From Chrysaora quinquecirrha (Eukaryota > Cnidaria > Scyphozoa > Semaeostomeae > Pelagiidae): DNA of 64,000 bases. The DNA lies in the NCBI GenBank assembly GCA_014526335.1, contig JACTAT010000013.1, positions 174,911 through 238,910 of the forward strand. Reading direction: 5' to 3'. The position numbers and the translations under genes were made by a program. This document shows positions 13,001 through 23,689 of the stretch, piece after piece (the first letter of the stretch is position 1; the number at the start of each line of letters is the position of its first letter). Below the pieces are notes generated by a model, which was not told the origin of the DNA, searched no databases, and saw only the letters and a list, made by a program, of their open reading frames with translations.

Positions 13001-14856
13001 GAAAAAATGTGAAGCAACTTTTACCTGAAGATGCTAGTGTAATCCGGCCTTAAGAAAAAGAAAAATGGGGATTTTTCCTAGCAATAGAGAATGTTTCCAT
13101 AACAATGAATACAAGACTTTCGCAAAACAATGCCTGTTCTGCACTTTATGAGAGCAGTAGCAGAGGGGGTATTCTCCTTAGCTTCATTTTCTTGAAAGAA
13201 ATATTATCCTCTTTATATTCGATTGAATATCAATGTAAATTGAGTATATTTAATGTAATTTGAGCTCAAACTGGTTATGCAAATCAGAAAAGCACTATGA
13301 AACTTTAGCATGCTTACATCACATTTTAGCTTACTAACCTTCGCTGTACGCGAGAGAAGTATCGTATGAAAAACACTTCTCTCGCTGCACAGAAAAAATA
13401 AAAAAATAAGGAAAAATCTTGTTGGTATGCTCAAACATTGTTAGAGGGGCTGAAGTTTAATTCTTTGAAACTTCTACTCAACTAACAGGTGTAAACAAGT
13501 CCTGAAATCTGGAACTTCTAAGGCTTCTCTATTGATCCTGAGATCCGACACAAACACTTTACGTCACAGAGAGCAGGGACGCAGCGATCTGACCGGGTTC
13601 TTTCTTGGAACACTTTTTATCCAGAGTGAGGAGAAAAACCCATATTTTGCAAAAAATAATTTGCCAACAGAAAAACAAATTACACCATCGTCATCAGCGA
13701 TGTTTGTTTCATAAAATAGGACAATAAAAATTTTGGCGTCATAACCACTTTATAACCACCGTCATAACCGATGTGACAGTTAGAAAACTAAACTGCAATA
13801 CTTAGTATTTTGCATCTCGGATTTTGCATCATTGGACGTCCCCCCTTGTTAAAAAAGAGGTATATTCGTTCTTTGTACACTGCTTAAGTGTTGCTGTTGT
13901 TTATTTTGTGTTGTCTTGGCTGAAATAGTCAACTTCATATTGTTAGCAGAGAGAGAAATGTGAAGAAATTTTAGGAAATAGAATTTTACGTGAATTTTCA
14001 AACACATTACCTTGTTAGGTCTCACTGTTTCGCTTGTAACACTGCATACCATGTGGAGTGTGTGCGTCTTATGTTCCTGCGCAAGAAAAACTTGAAATTC
14101 AATCAAAATTCGATGTTACATATAAAAAGAAAATCGAGTTTTCAATGCTTAAATCCCATATGGGAACTAAAAATGTGTCCAGGTGCTAAGATTCACTGGC
14201 CTAGTGAGTGTGTTATTCATTTCATGGGGCTTCAAATTTCATGGGGCAAGGCCGTGAAAAGTGACTGGTGGTGAAACTTTTTACCTTGAGTCAACTGATC
14301 AACACCCTTAAAAAATCGTAAACTTTGAACGTTCGTAAAATCAATAATACAAGCGCTTACATAATAAAATGTTGCACCCGGATTAAATTTTGGCTGCCCA
14401 ATACGAATTTAGAATCGAAAAATTTCTACCATCCAAGCCATTGGTACAGCCTTTTGGTTTTGATGTGGACAGATTCCAAAACCACCGAGTCAAACAAAGA
14501 TCTTGCTTTGTCAATGATTTGAAAAAATCCTCGCTGTTATTTTCAGCACAATATGATTTACCAAACAAATTTCCTATGGCAGAATCGTGTAGGTTTAAGG
14601 CTAGGCTCTAGTTTCCTAGAGGTGGGTTGCAAATATTCAAATGTCGTTGATTATATAGTTTTATTCATATTGCTAGGTAGTTAATTACTTAGTTATTTAG
14701 TTAGTTAGTTCGACAGTTTGCTAGTTGGTTGGTTAGCTAGTTATTTAGTAAGTTATTTATTTAGCTCGTTAGTTAGTTAGTTAGTTATTTAGTTAGTTAG
14801 TTCGAAAGTTTGCTAGTTGGTTGGTTAGCTAGTTATTTAGTCAGTTATTTTTTAGC

Positions 14857-14910
<54 letters not shown>

Positions 14911-17900
14911 TTTAGTTAGTTAGTTCGACAGTTTGCTAGTTGGTTGGTTAGCTAGTTATTTAGTCAGTTATTTACTTAGCTAGTTAGTATAGGCCTTTTG
15001 CACACTAGACCTAAAATTCTGCCAAAATTCTACCAAACAGTGGGGCGCATTTGCTAATTATTCAGTTCCGACCATAAATTCCTGATGCACTGAAATAGCC
15101 TCTGTCAATCATTTTGACTTCTGATGACAGATTTGATAGGGTACAACGTAATGTCTGAGAAGAATTCTTTCTTTCTTTCACCCTCAATGCACCATCAACT
15201 TGAATTATATTTATTTTGAAATGGCTTATTTTCGACATTTAGTGAATGACATGAATTAAATTTAAGAATCTGAGTTCTCCGACTTTAGCTCTTCAGAATA
15301 TTGTTGAATAAAGAACCGTAATGCCGCTTGTTGCATTGGTAAAAGTGATAGATAATACCAACATCATTCTTTGCATTCTGCCCTGGCCGCTTTGCTCCAG
15401 CAAATAGAAAACGATCATAAAAAAGCATGAAAAATTCTTCATCCGACATCTTGTTTCGAGAAGGAAGGAAAAAGCAAAGAAATCTCGCGTCAGGTCAAGA
15501 AATTAATCCGTGATGACATTTGGCAGAAATAAGGGCAGCTCGGGAGTTGCCCATATTTAATTAGTCGGCCTGTTTCATCCTTACTAGAATTTATGGATAG
15601 TAGAAAATGCAAAAAAGTCCTTTCACACTAGGAAAAATGGTGTTAATTTGTTAATCCTTACTAAAATTTGGAAAAGTACTCTAGTGTGCAAAGGCCCTTA
15701 GCTCTCTTTCACACACAGTAAATTTTTTTGTTTCTTAAAGCCAGAGAATTAAGCTAACCCTCCACAACCAGTTGTGATGTGTCTAGCTGGACCATTGGAC
15801 CATTGCCAAATGTATAGATTTGATAACTTCTCGGCTTTTTCTGAACTTTCAATCTTGGGACAGATCTTAGTACATGAAATTGTTGAAGCAAGAGTTGACC
15901 CATTTCTTCAAAACTTGATGAAAAATTTGAACATGGAATTGAACAAGAATGCTTGGTTTTCTTTGTACCGTATGATGTCACGATAGTGGTTCTCATTTTC
16001 TTCTTTCATGTATGCAGATTCTGCAGCTTTAGCGCCAGAGTGCAATAATCTTCCCATAAAGTTTTGCGTCCTATACTGTCATGCTTTATGAAGGATCTTG
16101 TGTTACACCCTGAGCCGATGAAACACATAAAAAACACTCGACATTTGTTCAACAACCGAGCACTCCCCAAAATGTGTGCAAAGCAAGCACTCAACTGCAT
16201 ATCAGATGTGCACAGTCGTGCCAATTTCAAGCTACCTTATTATTTCAAGTACGTATCAAGAAAGTAGGTAATCAAGGAAGCCTCGACGTAAAGGGTATTC
16301 TTGCTGTTGTGACATATCAGGGATGTACCCTACGAATAGCGACCTTGTACCTCAGTCTTTTACAGCTTTGTTGAAGGCTATCCACCAGCCAACAAGTCTT
16401 CTGACTGGGAGATTACGTCACGTAAAGCCCAAGCAGCATCTATTTTTAAACACTAATTAAGAAGATCGCATTTCGTATCATCTTCATGATAAAAGGAAAG
16501 TTCTGGACGCTTTTTCTGACAAAAATGAAATTCTGGTATTTCTTCTGGATCTTTCGCATGAGCGGCTAGATCGAGTTTTCGAGTGGCTAAGCTCCATCAA
16601 TTTACTTCAATGCAAAGATAAATGTTAGTTAATGCTTGATCAAGACAAAAAGATATCTAAACACATTAAAGCATACTTTTGAGCATTGGCTGGCACAAAG
16701 AACAGTTTGAATCAAGAGAAGTTCTCGCAAATGTTTCCGTATGTTTGCATCTGTTAAGATACGGATGTACCTTTAGGCTGTTCTTTGAGTGATGCAACCT
16801 TTAGCTTGAACAGTTCTTTCCCATGCTTGGTTCTGCATGCATGCGGATTTCATGTGATATGCAGTTGCCATTTTTGTTCAGCATGACCAGTGACTGTTCA
16901 GCATGTTCAGCTCAATTCTTGTAAATCTGTTCTCAATTCTTGTCAATCCTAATGAATCTGCTTCACATCTTTATGCTTTCTAAGAAATAATGAATCCCAG
17001 ACTGAAGCTACTGACTATGCATTAGTTGCTCTTGACTTCTTATTTGTTATTGGGTAGCCATCCTCATTTTTCTTAATGTATAAGTATGTAGGACCAAATC
17101 GCTGCATAACCCTTGTTAAAAATTGTTGAATGTCCACTGTGTGACTTGACTTTGTTGGAGAGTATGGCCAAAAGATCTTGTCTTCTTTGCACTTTTTTCA
17201 TATGCCTTGTCGCATTTTCATTGTGCAGTACAGGATATGCTCTCCACATTGTCTCATTCAAAGGATTCGTGTCATTTCAGTCTATCATCTGACGAGCTAT
17301 TGTAAAATCATACCCTTCCTTTCTACGAATTCATTGCTTACATTTTCTTTCAAAGTGCACTTGTATCGTTACTGGATGGCCAAGGCCTCTTCCTACACTA
17401 TGTTCAATATCCTGCATTAGGTCACCTAGAAGATATGTGTTCTTTTCTTGTAGCACTTAGAATTTGTATCTACCAATAGAATTCATTAATTCATCAACAC
17501 ATAGTTTGAATATGACTATCGCATTCTTCTTTTGAAAGTTAAAGTATATTGCAAGATTTAAGTAATTAGCATTTTTTACTTTTATAATTAGTTGTGCTTG
17601 GATTGATAATATTTATAAATTGTTGGTAAGTTTTAGAATAATTGGCAGGGCAAGATACTCGTTTCATCACAGCATTTTGGAATCTGTCCACATCAAAACC
17701 AAAAAGCCAGTTCTGTGTAGACAGAAAGAGTTCGTTTTCTCACTTGGACTCTTCAATTAATTTTCATTCTTCTTCTGGCAAAAGGCTGATTGGTGTTTAA
17801 AACACAATGTCAAGTCAGATTTTCTTTCTGATTGGTGCATAATCAATCATTTGTAACCAAGTAATATGCCAGTCTTATTATCAAAAAGGCTGTTCTGTGA

Positions 17901-20468
17901 AACCAGGCAAAGCTGAAATGAATGCTAAGTAGATATAGCAAACATTTTGGTTTCAGACAAAAAACAGCTCGCTTCGAATCTAAAAAATTTGAACAACTTG
18001 ATTATGTCAAGTCACTAGTACAAGATAAGAAAAGTAGTTTCAACAAATCATTTCAAAGAGCTAGCTTTTTCATTTCAGTTTTTAATGTTATGGAGGTGAG
18101 GTAAGCAAGACTATCATGTATGTTTCTAATGCTGGAGGGTGACTTTTATTGAACCAGTCTAGCATGAGCAATTTTCAGCTCATCTTCATGGTTCCATGAC
18201 CATAGCTGCAGCTACGCAGATAAGCTGCCATGAAAATATAAAAATAGAGTTCCTTGTAATTTAAACAGGCAAACATCACCTGGTTGAAGATATCTTTCAG
18301 TATGATCTCATCTGTTAGAAGCTTTCCAGAGTGAATAAGCTTTTGTGCAGCACTTTCCTGTGTTGAAAAATAAAACAGATCAATTAAGCGAATTTTGCAA
18401 CATTATATTTCTGGCTGAAGATTAATCCTATCTCTATTTCTAAATACTTTATAGGCTGCAATAGGCAAACCACACTAATGTACCAGTCTTGATACAGTTA
18501 GTTTTTCAAATTGAGCAGGTATATTGTGGTGACCATGCTAAAGAGGCAAACCACTGATAGCTTGCCATCAATTAGAGGATTACACTTTAGATGGTGGACA
18601 AAAGTCTGAAACATGAATTAGATTTGATACTTTCAATCAGATTCAATCATTTCAATCAGGTTCAAAAACTAGGAATCTGATAGGCAAGGACATTTATCGA
18701 ATCTAATTATGTACAGTTTTGAGATTTACAAAACTTCAAAATTGTAATAAACAGCAGAAACATTTTTGGCCATACTTAAAAGCTTTTTTTGTCTGACACA
18801 TCTTAGAGTATAAACGTCAGGAACAGACTGAAACAATGAACTAAGGTGCAATTTACCCAGGTGTGGCTCGAAATCTACCAATCTAAAATAGAAGCTGAAT
18901 TGACATTGTGCTTTGAACACCAATCAGCTAGCCGGATACTGCGGGAAGATTAATAGAAATAATTGAAGAGTCCAAGTGAGAAAACGATCTATTTCTGTCT
19001 ACACAGAACCCGCCTTTTGGTGTGATGTAGAAAAACTCCAAAACCCCTTAGTGAAACAAAGATCTTGCTTTGCCAATGATTCTGAAACAATCCTCACTAA
19101 TTTTCTGCACAATAAGGGTTATAAAGTAGGTGCTGCCCTATGGCCGAATCATTTTTGAGACTAGGTTGTTGTTTGGACCCACTGGGTGGTTACTCTCTTT
19201 GCTGAAAATTGTGCTGACGAATATTAGTAGGAACATGCTGATTTATCCTATCTGGGAAATACAACCTACCTCCCTGGTATCACAACGGCACACAAATTCA
19301 GAAACATCCAAACTTTTGTGTCCTAGGTACACAATCCTTTTGAATGGATGGTAGAACTTTCCGAGTGATACAAACTAACCAAGGGTTGGCAGCAGCAAAG
19401 CAATTAGTAATGGCCTTTCTAATTTGATTATCGAATCGCAATGAGATATTCCCTATCCAAGGCATTTTTAGGTAAACAGGGCACTTTTGTGGATCATTCT
19501 TTGTGTCAGCCAAGAAACTTGCAATCTTCTTGCGAAAACAATCCAAAACGATGTCCTCAAGATAACTGTTTTCAATAAGAATAGACTTTATTTTGTCCAA
19601 TTCCGCATCAAGCCGAGTTTTAGAGCAAATCGTAAGTGCCCAATGAACTAGAGTGTTGATGAGGTTAATTTTCCTCAGTTTGAGACTGAAAGAATCCCAA
19701 CGTATACAGAGACTGCTAAAGGTTGGTTTTCTGTATATACTGGTAAGGAAATCAGTAGCAGTGTTTTAAACAAAAACCTCGATAAACGACAAAGATTTGA
19801 TTTGGTGACGGATGCAAGGCGTTAAGTTTTTGGAGGAAAACGTTACAATCGGACTATTCTTTGAAAATGGCAAGTGTCAACAACATATCAAAATAAACCA
19901 GAGGTTTTCTGATGTAGATCTAATTCTGCCTTAGTTCATTGTTTCGGTCTGTTTCTGACATTCATACTCTGAGGAGTGTCAGATGAAAAAAGGTTTTGAG
20001 TAGTCTACACCCGAAAATGTTTCTGCTCTTAATTTTGAAGTTTTGTTCTAGGCTATACTCACAAACAGGATTTTGGCAGGGCCCTGGTGTTTACAATTTT
20101 TTCAGGAATATCTAGTACAGTAGGCTTAGCCTACATGCATTTCTCTTTGACTTTGTGCAGATAACACAAGGCCTTATAAGATCCTATAGGTATTCCAGAA
20201 ATCGTTTTTAATTAATACGCTTTGAAAAGCTACAAGATCGGCCTATAAATACCTTAGGCCATTTACGTGTTTGTTTGTGTTCATTCGCTTCGTCTTGGAG
20301 GAGAGGAGAGGAAGACTGTCTTACCGGTTTTGTTGGATAAGCTTCTGCTAAATAGTCTTTCAGCGTCTTTACAGTCCACTCGACATCACAGTGCACAACA
20401 ATGTCATCAATTTGTTGGTTTGGCGTCTTTACGACGATTCTGTAATCCATATTTGACCCGGATTCCAT
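7951..20468 (-). CDS. HERPUD: HERPUD1/2 orthologue, eight coding exons (introns included in span)
   Basis: ER-membrane ubiquitin-like protein of the HERP family, which in animals works in ER-associated degradation with the HRD1 ubiquitin ligase. Coding exons by splice site and phase: 20468-20325, 18357-18280, 14076-14011, 12229-12117, 11749-11594, 11447-11032, 10275-10247, 8151-7951. All introns are GT-AG, every junction keeps phase, and the sum is 1203 nt (400 residues plus TGA). Human HERPUD1 and HERPUD2 are about 391 and 406 residues. Ubiquitin-like domain about residues 9-87 (VVKTPNQQ, EWTVKTLKDYL, SGKLLTDE, HTLHMVC). Asn/Asp-rich linker, then RRDWLDWVHMLMRASVML and a membrane hairpin about 278-315, and tail ending in FFTSLLPQGIQ. 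The start was chosen by homology (MESG...); an in-frame ATG 12 codons upstream (20502-20504) is less likely. Identity is firm; whether it is HERPUD1 or HERPUD2 is not resolved. Confidence 0.93.
8835..9060. repeat. 51-bp GAT/CAT-rich tandem repeat
   Basis: About four copies of a unit beginning CATGATTATCACAATGATCA and ending in a GATGATGATG run, 51 bp apart. It lies in the last HERPUD intron. Long open frames on both strands are repeat artefacts. Confidence 0.85.
9793..10090 (+). repeat. SINE-like repeat, antisense tRNA-like head, copy 3
   Basis: The reverse complement of 9793-9857 reads TGTGGCGAACTGGT...GGTCTGGAGTTCGATCCCCG, with an A-box-like D arm and a very good B box. The body (TTACGGCAACTTCAAAGTTAA, ...GCACATAAAAA) matches copies at 1990 and 5394 kb coordinates. 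A (CT)n tract at 9981-10029 splits the body. Located in the last HERPUD intron. Confidence 0.6.
10247..10275 (-). CDS. HERPUD: HERPUD coding exon 7 (29-nt microexon)
   Basis: 29 nt between acceptor TTTCTCGTTTCTAG and donor CAG|GTAAGTC, phase 1 to 0, encoding VREAAEDINQ once joined. It is needed: exon 6 ends in phase 1 while the last exon begins in phase 0, and this microexon exactly reconciles them. Confidence 0.85.
11032..11447 (-). CDS. HERPUD: HERPUD coding exon 6 (membrane hairpin)
   Basis: 416 nt, acceptor TTATTTTTATAG|TACC, donor AGAG|GTAAGT, phase 2 to 1. It holds the acidic linker (FDEGDDENEDG) and the signature RRDWLDWVHMLMRASVML followed by ILYFYSS and a second hydrophobic run to NGWLFHRRR. 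This is the most diagnostic exon. Confidence 0.94.
11594..11749 (-). CDS. HERPUD: HERPUD coding exon 5
   Basis: 156 nt, acceptor TTTTATTTTTATAG|TTCG, donor GTCAT|GTAAGT, phase 2 to 2. Encodes SWEQYIVLMHKYYETWKIQQ, comparable to the Tyr/Gln-rich segment before the linker in vertebrate HERPUDs. Confidence 0.82.
12117..12229 (-). CDS. HERPUD: HERPUD coding exon 4
   Basis: 113 nt, acceptor TTTTGCAATAG|GAG, donor TTCAG|GTAATA, phase 0 to 2. Encodes EFSKEHDANVEWIQQ..., a poorly conserved linker. Support rests on splice sites, phase and the open frame. Confidence 0.8.
12718..13050. mobile_element. PIF/Harbinger-type MITE
   Basis: Termini AGGCCGGATTACACTAGCAT and its exact complement, arms about 120 bp with few differences, flanked by TAA at 12715-12717 and 13051-13053. 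A TWA target-site duplication with a 333-bp noncoding body fits a Harbinger-derived MITE. It sits in the intron between HERPUD exons 3 and 4. Confidence 0.82.
14011..14076 (-). CDS. HERPUD: HERPUD coding exon 3
   Basis: 22 codons, acceptor CTTGCGCAG|GAACAT and donor AACAAG|GTAATG, phase 0 at both ends. EHKTHTLHMVCSV is the last strand of the ubiquitin-like domain (family form: -HxxHLVC-). Confidence 0.9.
14383..14620 (-). pseudogene. Penelope-like element C-terminal fragment
   Basis: The minus strand gives FQIIDKARSLFDSVVLESVHIKTK and, in another frame, SYCAENNSEDFFKSLTKQDL. Both match the region after the GIY-YIG domain of the Penelope-like element at 18957-19925. Frames are broken. Lies in the intron between HERPUD exons 2 and 3. 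Confidence 0.65.
14665..14990. repeat. (TTAG)n higher-order tandem repeat
   Basis: TAGTTAGTTAG tracts with an embedded unit AGTTCGACAGTTTGCTAGTTGG...TTAGTCAGTTATTT seen three times. Confidence 0.9.
14992..15696. mobile_element. Nonautonomous TIR element
   Basis: Left end GGCCTTTTGCACACTAGA and right end TCTAGTGTGCAAAGGCC are inverted copies (one gap). The interior has no coding motif. The flanking duplication is unclear. Intronic to HERPUD. Confidence 0.65.
15774..16640 (+). pseudogene. Unidentified coding remnant
   Basis: Plus-strand open pieces in changing frames have protein-like composition: LRPILSCFMKDLVLHPEPMK, NCISDVHSRANFKLPYYFKY (16064-16267), and DKNEILVFLLDLSHERLDRV (about 16520-16600). 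I do not recognise the family. A decayed transposon protein is the likeliest origin given the setting. Confidence 0.35.
17640..17757 (+). pseudogene. Penelope-like element 3' end fragment
   Basis: Encodes ILESVHIKTKKPVLCRQKEF and ends VFSLGLFN-stop, the C-terminus of the same family as 18957-19925 but in the opposite orientation. HERPUD intron 2. Confidence 0.65.
18280..18357 (-). CDS. HERPUD: HERPUD coding exon 2
   Basis: 26 codons, acceptor TTTTTCAACACAG|GAAAGT and donor AACCAG|GTGATG, phase 0 at both ends. It encodes QKLIHSGKLLTDEIILKD, the second half of the ubiquitin-like fold. It is too short to be found as an open frame. Confidence 0.92.
18957..19925 (-). pseudogene. Penelope-like retroelement, 5'-truncated
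   Basis: From the right: a degenerate palm/thumb region (CNVFLQKLNALHPS), SIYRKPTFSSLCIRWDSFS, KINLINTLVHWALTICSKTR, then the connector PWIGNISLRFDNQIRKAIT, VCRCDT-type GIY-YIG start, RINQHVPTNIRQHNFQQRE, and the terminal VLCRQK...IVFSLGLFN. This order (RT thumb, linker, GIY-YIG) is diagnostic of Penelope-like elements. Several frameshifts and stops; dead copy in HERPUD intron 1. Confidence 0.82.
20325..20468 (-). CDS. HERPUD: HERPUD coding exon 1
   Basis: 48 codons from MESGSNMDYR to AYPTKP. Donor CCG|GTAAGA, phase 0. It encodes the first half of the ubiquitin-like domain, including the conserved TPNQ and W-TV--LK words. Confidence 0.92.
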
Positions 20469-20600
20469 TATTTTTTTTTGTTTTAACTTCTTTCGTTTCC
20501 TCAATCAATCGTCCCTGCGATTTGCTACAGGTGCGCTTGCGCTGCTCTGCCAATAGATAAATGAGTCACAGCTATTGCTATTGAATTGCATGGCTGGAAT
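20469..20600 (-). promoter_or_regulatory. HERPUD 5' UTR/proximal promoter remnant
   Basis: About 130 bp separate the HERPUD start codon from the retrotransposon tail. The segment contains a CCAAT word (20550-20554, plus) and an AP-1 site TGAGTCA (20562-20568). Vertebrate HERPUD1 is induced by ER stress through CCAAT-based ERSE elements; I do not see a complete ERSE (no CCACG at the right spacing). Promoter function is inferred from position. Confidence 0.4.
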
Positions 20601-20629
20601 CTCTCTCTCTCTCTCTGTAACATTTTACT

Positions 20630-22598
20630 AGGGGTACTTCGGGGTTTGCGGTATTGCGGTATCGGGGGTAAAATATGCGCGGTATTTCGGTATTGAAGGA
20701 AAGGCCTGGCGGTATTGCGGTATGAATTTTCACAGCGCGGTATTCGGTATTTTACGAAACTTGAAAGGAACAGCTAAGAGCCATAGCAGAAGAAAAAACT
20801 TAAGAGTTACCAGACATCAATACAAGGAATGAAGTCGTGGAACCAAAATGCAAAATCGCGCAACGAAGATGTAAAATCGCGCAAAAAACTGTAAAATCAA
20901 CTAACCAAGCGCAACCAAAATGTATCGTCGTGGAACAGAAATGTAAAGTCATGCAGTAAACAGAAAGATATCACAAATTACTGTCGAAAAAGTCATATCT
21001 TTGGCCGGTTCGGTGCGCCAAAACAATTATACTTGTTGAATTTCACAATTCAATACATTAACATCGATGCAGTAGGCTTGAAATGTGAAAAAGTGAGTGA
21101 CGTTTTTGACTGACACTGTTTGCAGTGATGTGTACAGTTTATGCTTCAAGGATGATTCCTTTATATTTCCCATGATGTTGGAATATCTAAGGCCAGCACC
21201 CGGTGAGCCCTGCAAATAATGTACGCATCTTGACTTTAAGTCACTTGAATGAGCCCTGCATATGTACCCTGTTCGGTGTGCACTTTATTTATGACAAGAC
21301 GTTTGCAATCTTTGAGATCATGCAGAAGTTGTTCTCCAAGTTAACTCAATAAGAATTATTACCAAAATGCAAGAATGTGCGTCTTTTCTTGAGCAACTAG
21401 CAGGGGCGCACATCTAGAATACTTTTTGGGGGCGTAAACGTAGATGGGACAGACTAAGATTTTGGGAACCGTCTGGGCCTCTTTAGATGTCCAATTGCCA
21501 ATGACTTTTCCCGAAAGGAAAGACAGTAAACGTAATTAGGCAAGCAACAATTAAAAAGAAAAACAAGCGTCTCAAAGTGATCTATGCATTCCCATAGTGA
21601 TTTATGTTCATCGTTTTCGTCTAAAACGCTGTGTTGGTCCCGTACTGACTATTTTCCAATTCTCATGGGACAGAATTCAATTTTAACTGTCCTGGATCGA
21701 TTCTGATCGTTAGATATATCAGTTCTTCACTCGTAACTTTACAGAAAGACTCGAAGATTTCTGAGAACTTTCCTGGTCCAAACTTTTCAAATTTTTCCAA
21801 GTTTTGGACTAACCATTGTTACTATGGACTAAATACTAATCAAATTTTTAGACTAACGTTGCCAATAAGGTAAAATTTCTGGACCGACAGACAAAATATT
21901 GGGGGGGGGTGTCACACCCACATCCCACTAATGTGCGTCCCTGGCAACTAGGCTACCACCAGGAAGCGTTGTCGGTGCATACAGTGGGAGCAAGATTCGG
22001 TCAGAAACGAATTTTACTCTAACCAGGTTAAATTCCAATACAAACAGCAAGAAGACATATAATAACAAGTTAAGCAATACACGGGACCAGTGCTTAATCA
22101 AAATTTTCTAAAATTTTCAAAGCTCTCAATGTTGTCTTGAGCTTTACCCTGGGTTCTTGAGTTTATAATTACGCTCTTATTAAGTTCTTTCCTCCTCATT
22201 GACTGTTTCATCTCTGCCAAAACGAGGATATTCTTTCATTTTATCCAAAATAGGGCAATTCCCGGCACACTAAAGGGCGTTTTCCGGCATTCTAGAGGGC
22301 GTGGTCCCAAAAATTTTTCTGGTGGCTAACCCCACAGATCCCCAAATTTCGCTCGCTTTGCTCGCTAGTCCAGCTTAACATGACCTAACTACGGATCTGG
22401 AGGGAGAACTAGGACAAATGTATTAAAGATGGATTCAAATTCTTATACACTGGTGTTCTGTGTCATAATCACATTAACAATACTGATATTTTAGTTTTCA
22501 GCAATTTGCGGTATTTTGCAATTTTTTCGTGCGATATTCGGGATTCGGCGATTTTTTGGCCCGGTATTGCGGTATTGGGACCCCCCCGAAGTACCCCT
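20630..22598. mobile_element. hAT-like nonautonomous element, copy 1
   Basis: Terminal inverted repeats AGGGGTACTTCGGGG, each followed by GCGGTATTGCGGTAT-type words. Flanks ATTTTACT (20622-20629) and ATTTTACG (22599-22606) match at 7 of 8 positions, an hAT-sized duplication. The 1969-bp interior has no transposase. A related copy starts at 63297. Confidence 0.75.
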
Positions 22599-22606
22599 AT
22601 TTTACG

Positions 22607-22783
22607 TCATTTTGACATAATGCAGCGAACTAAATACTGCCATGTCTGTCTGTTTATAGTCATTTCTTCATGTGTTGCTGTTCTAATTCCACCACCTACA
22701 CTACTATTTACTGCCTTTACCGCTACTTTTTGGATGTCTTTATCTATTAACTTCAGCCATGTTAATTTCTGGCCTCCCTTTGG
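22607..22783 (-). pseudogene. LINE C-terminal segment
   Basis: Reads PKGGQKLTWLKLIDKDIQK...NRQTWQYLVRCIMSK and stops at 22607-22609. It shares KPKGGQ with the end of the RT fragment at 23690 because that codon block is the duplicated insertion target. This is the tail typical of LINE endonuclease/RT proteins. Confidence 0.75.
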
Positions 22784-23674
22784 GAACAATTTCAGAAGTA
22801 GTTCCGCGAGTTCCGCGTTTTGGTTTTTCGCCCTATACCGTGGGGACAAAACCCGGAACTCGATTTCGCGGAACTTGCAAATTCCAACCAAAAACCACTT
22901 TGTACAGGATTTACGACTGGGAAAACTGCTCTTTTATTTCTCTGCAATTAAAATTATCGCATAATTTTCATTATAAAAAAGCCGAAATCATATTTGAAGG
23001 CGCTGTTAGTATGACGGCCTAGTCATGACTTAGGCCCATTTTTCTAATGTCAATGATGATTGCATTTTGAGTAAGAGAATGCTAAGAAAGAAAAATTAAA
23101 GTGGAATAAAACAGTAAAGAGTCCTAGTAAAATGTTTTCCGTAGCTAAATACCCCATTTAAAACAATTTCAGAAGTAGTTCCGCGAGTTCCGCGTTTTGG
23201 TTTTTCGCCCTATACCGTGGGGACAAAACGCGGAACTCGATTTCGCGGAACTTGCAAATTCAACCAAAAACCACTTTGTACAGGATTTACGACTGGGAAA
23301 ACTGCTCTTTTATTTCTCTGCAATTAAGATTATCGCATAATTTTCATTATAAAAAAGCCGAAATCATATTTGAAGGCGCTGTTAGTATGACGGCCTAGTC
23401 ATGACTTAGGCCCATTTTTCTAATGTCAATGATGATTGCATTTTGAGTAAGAGAATGCTAAGAAAGAAAAATTAAAGTGGAATAAAACAGTAAAGAGTCC
23501 TAGTAAAATGTTTTCCGTAGCTAAATACCCCATTTAAAACAATTTCAGAAGTAGTTCCGCGAGTTCCGCGTTTTGGTTTTTCGCCCTATACCGTGGGGAC
23601 AAAACGCGGAACTCGATTTCACGGAAAATAAATTCCGCGGGTTCCGCGGATTCCGCGGGTTCCGCGTTTTGGAC
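22784..23674. mobile_element. 891-bp insertion with internal tandem repeat
   Basis: Flanked by CTGGCCTCCCTTTGG at 22769-22783 and 23675-23689. Inside, a unit starting AACAATTTCAGAAGTAGTTC recurs at 22785, 23162 and 23538 (376-377 bp apart; the third is partial). The third diverges into a TTCCGCGGGTTCCGCG-rich end. Each unit contains a hairpin-prone TTCCGCGAGTTCCGCG...CGCGGAACTCG. No protein coding capacity seen; type unknown. Confidence 0.75.
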
Positions 23675-23689
23675 CTGGCCTCCCTTTGG

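Larger units (their letters stand above)
8152..20324. other. HERPUD intronic sequence outside listed repeats
   Basis: The unlisted intron stretches (8152-8834, 10276-11031, 11750-12116, 12230-12717, 13051-14010, 16641-17639, 17758-18279, 18358-18956, 19931-20324) hold no recognised gene or RNA. Two C runs (near 10545 and 10962) flank unassigned sequence. A hairpin with arms CGAGAGAAGT/ACTTCTCTCG lies at 13351-13386. Confidence 0.4.

Noticed and set aside
13347..13392. 46-nt candidate HERPUD exon between good splice signals
   Set aside because: Length is incompatible with the phase 0 to 0 junction between exons 3 and 4, and the segment is a hairpin (CGAGAGAAGT/ACTTCTCTCG).
18780..18832. Possible extra HERPUD exon (VPDVYTLRCVRQKK, preceded by TTGTTTCAG)
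   Set aside because: It would lie between exons 1 and 2 and break phase; the true third exon (HTLHMVC) is at 14011-14076. Resemblance is probably chance.
20502..20504. Upstream in-frame ATG as the HERPUD start
   Set aside because: It would add a Lys/Arg-rich 12-residue leader absent from the family; MESG... aligns with known N-termini.
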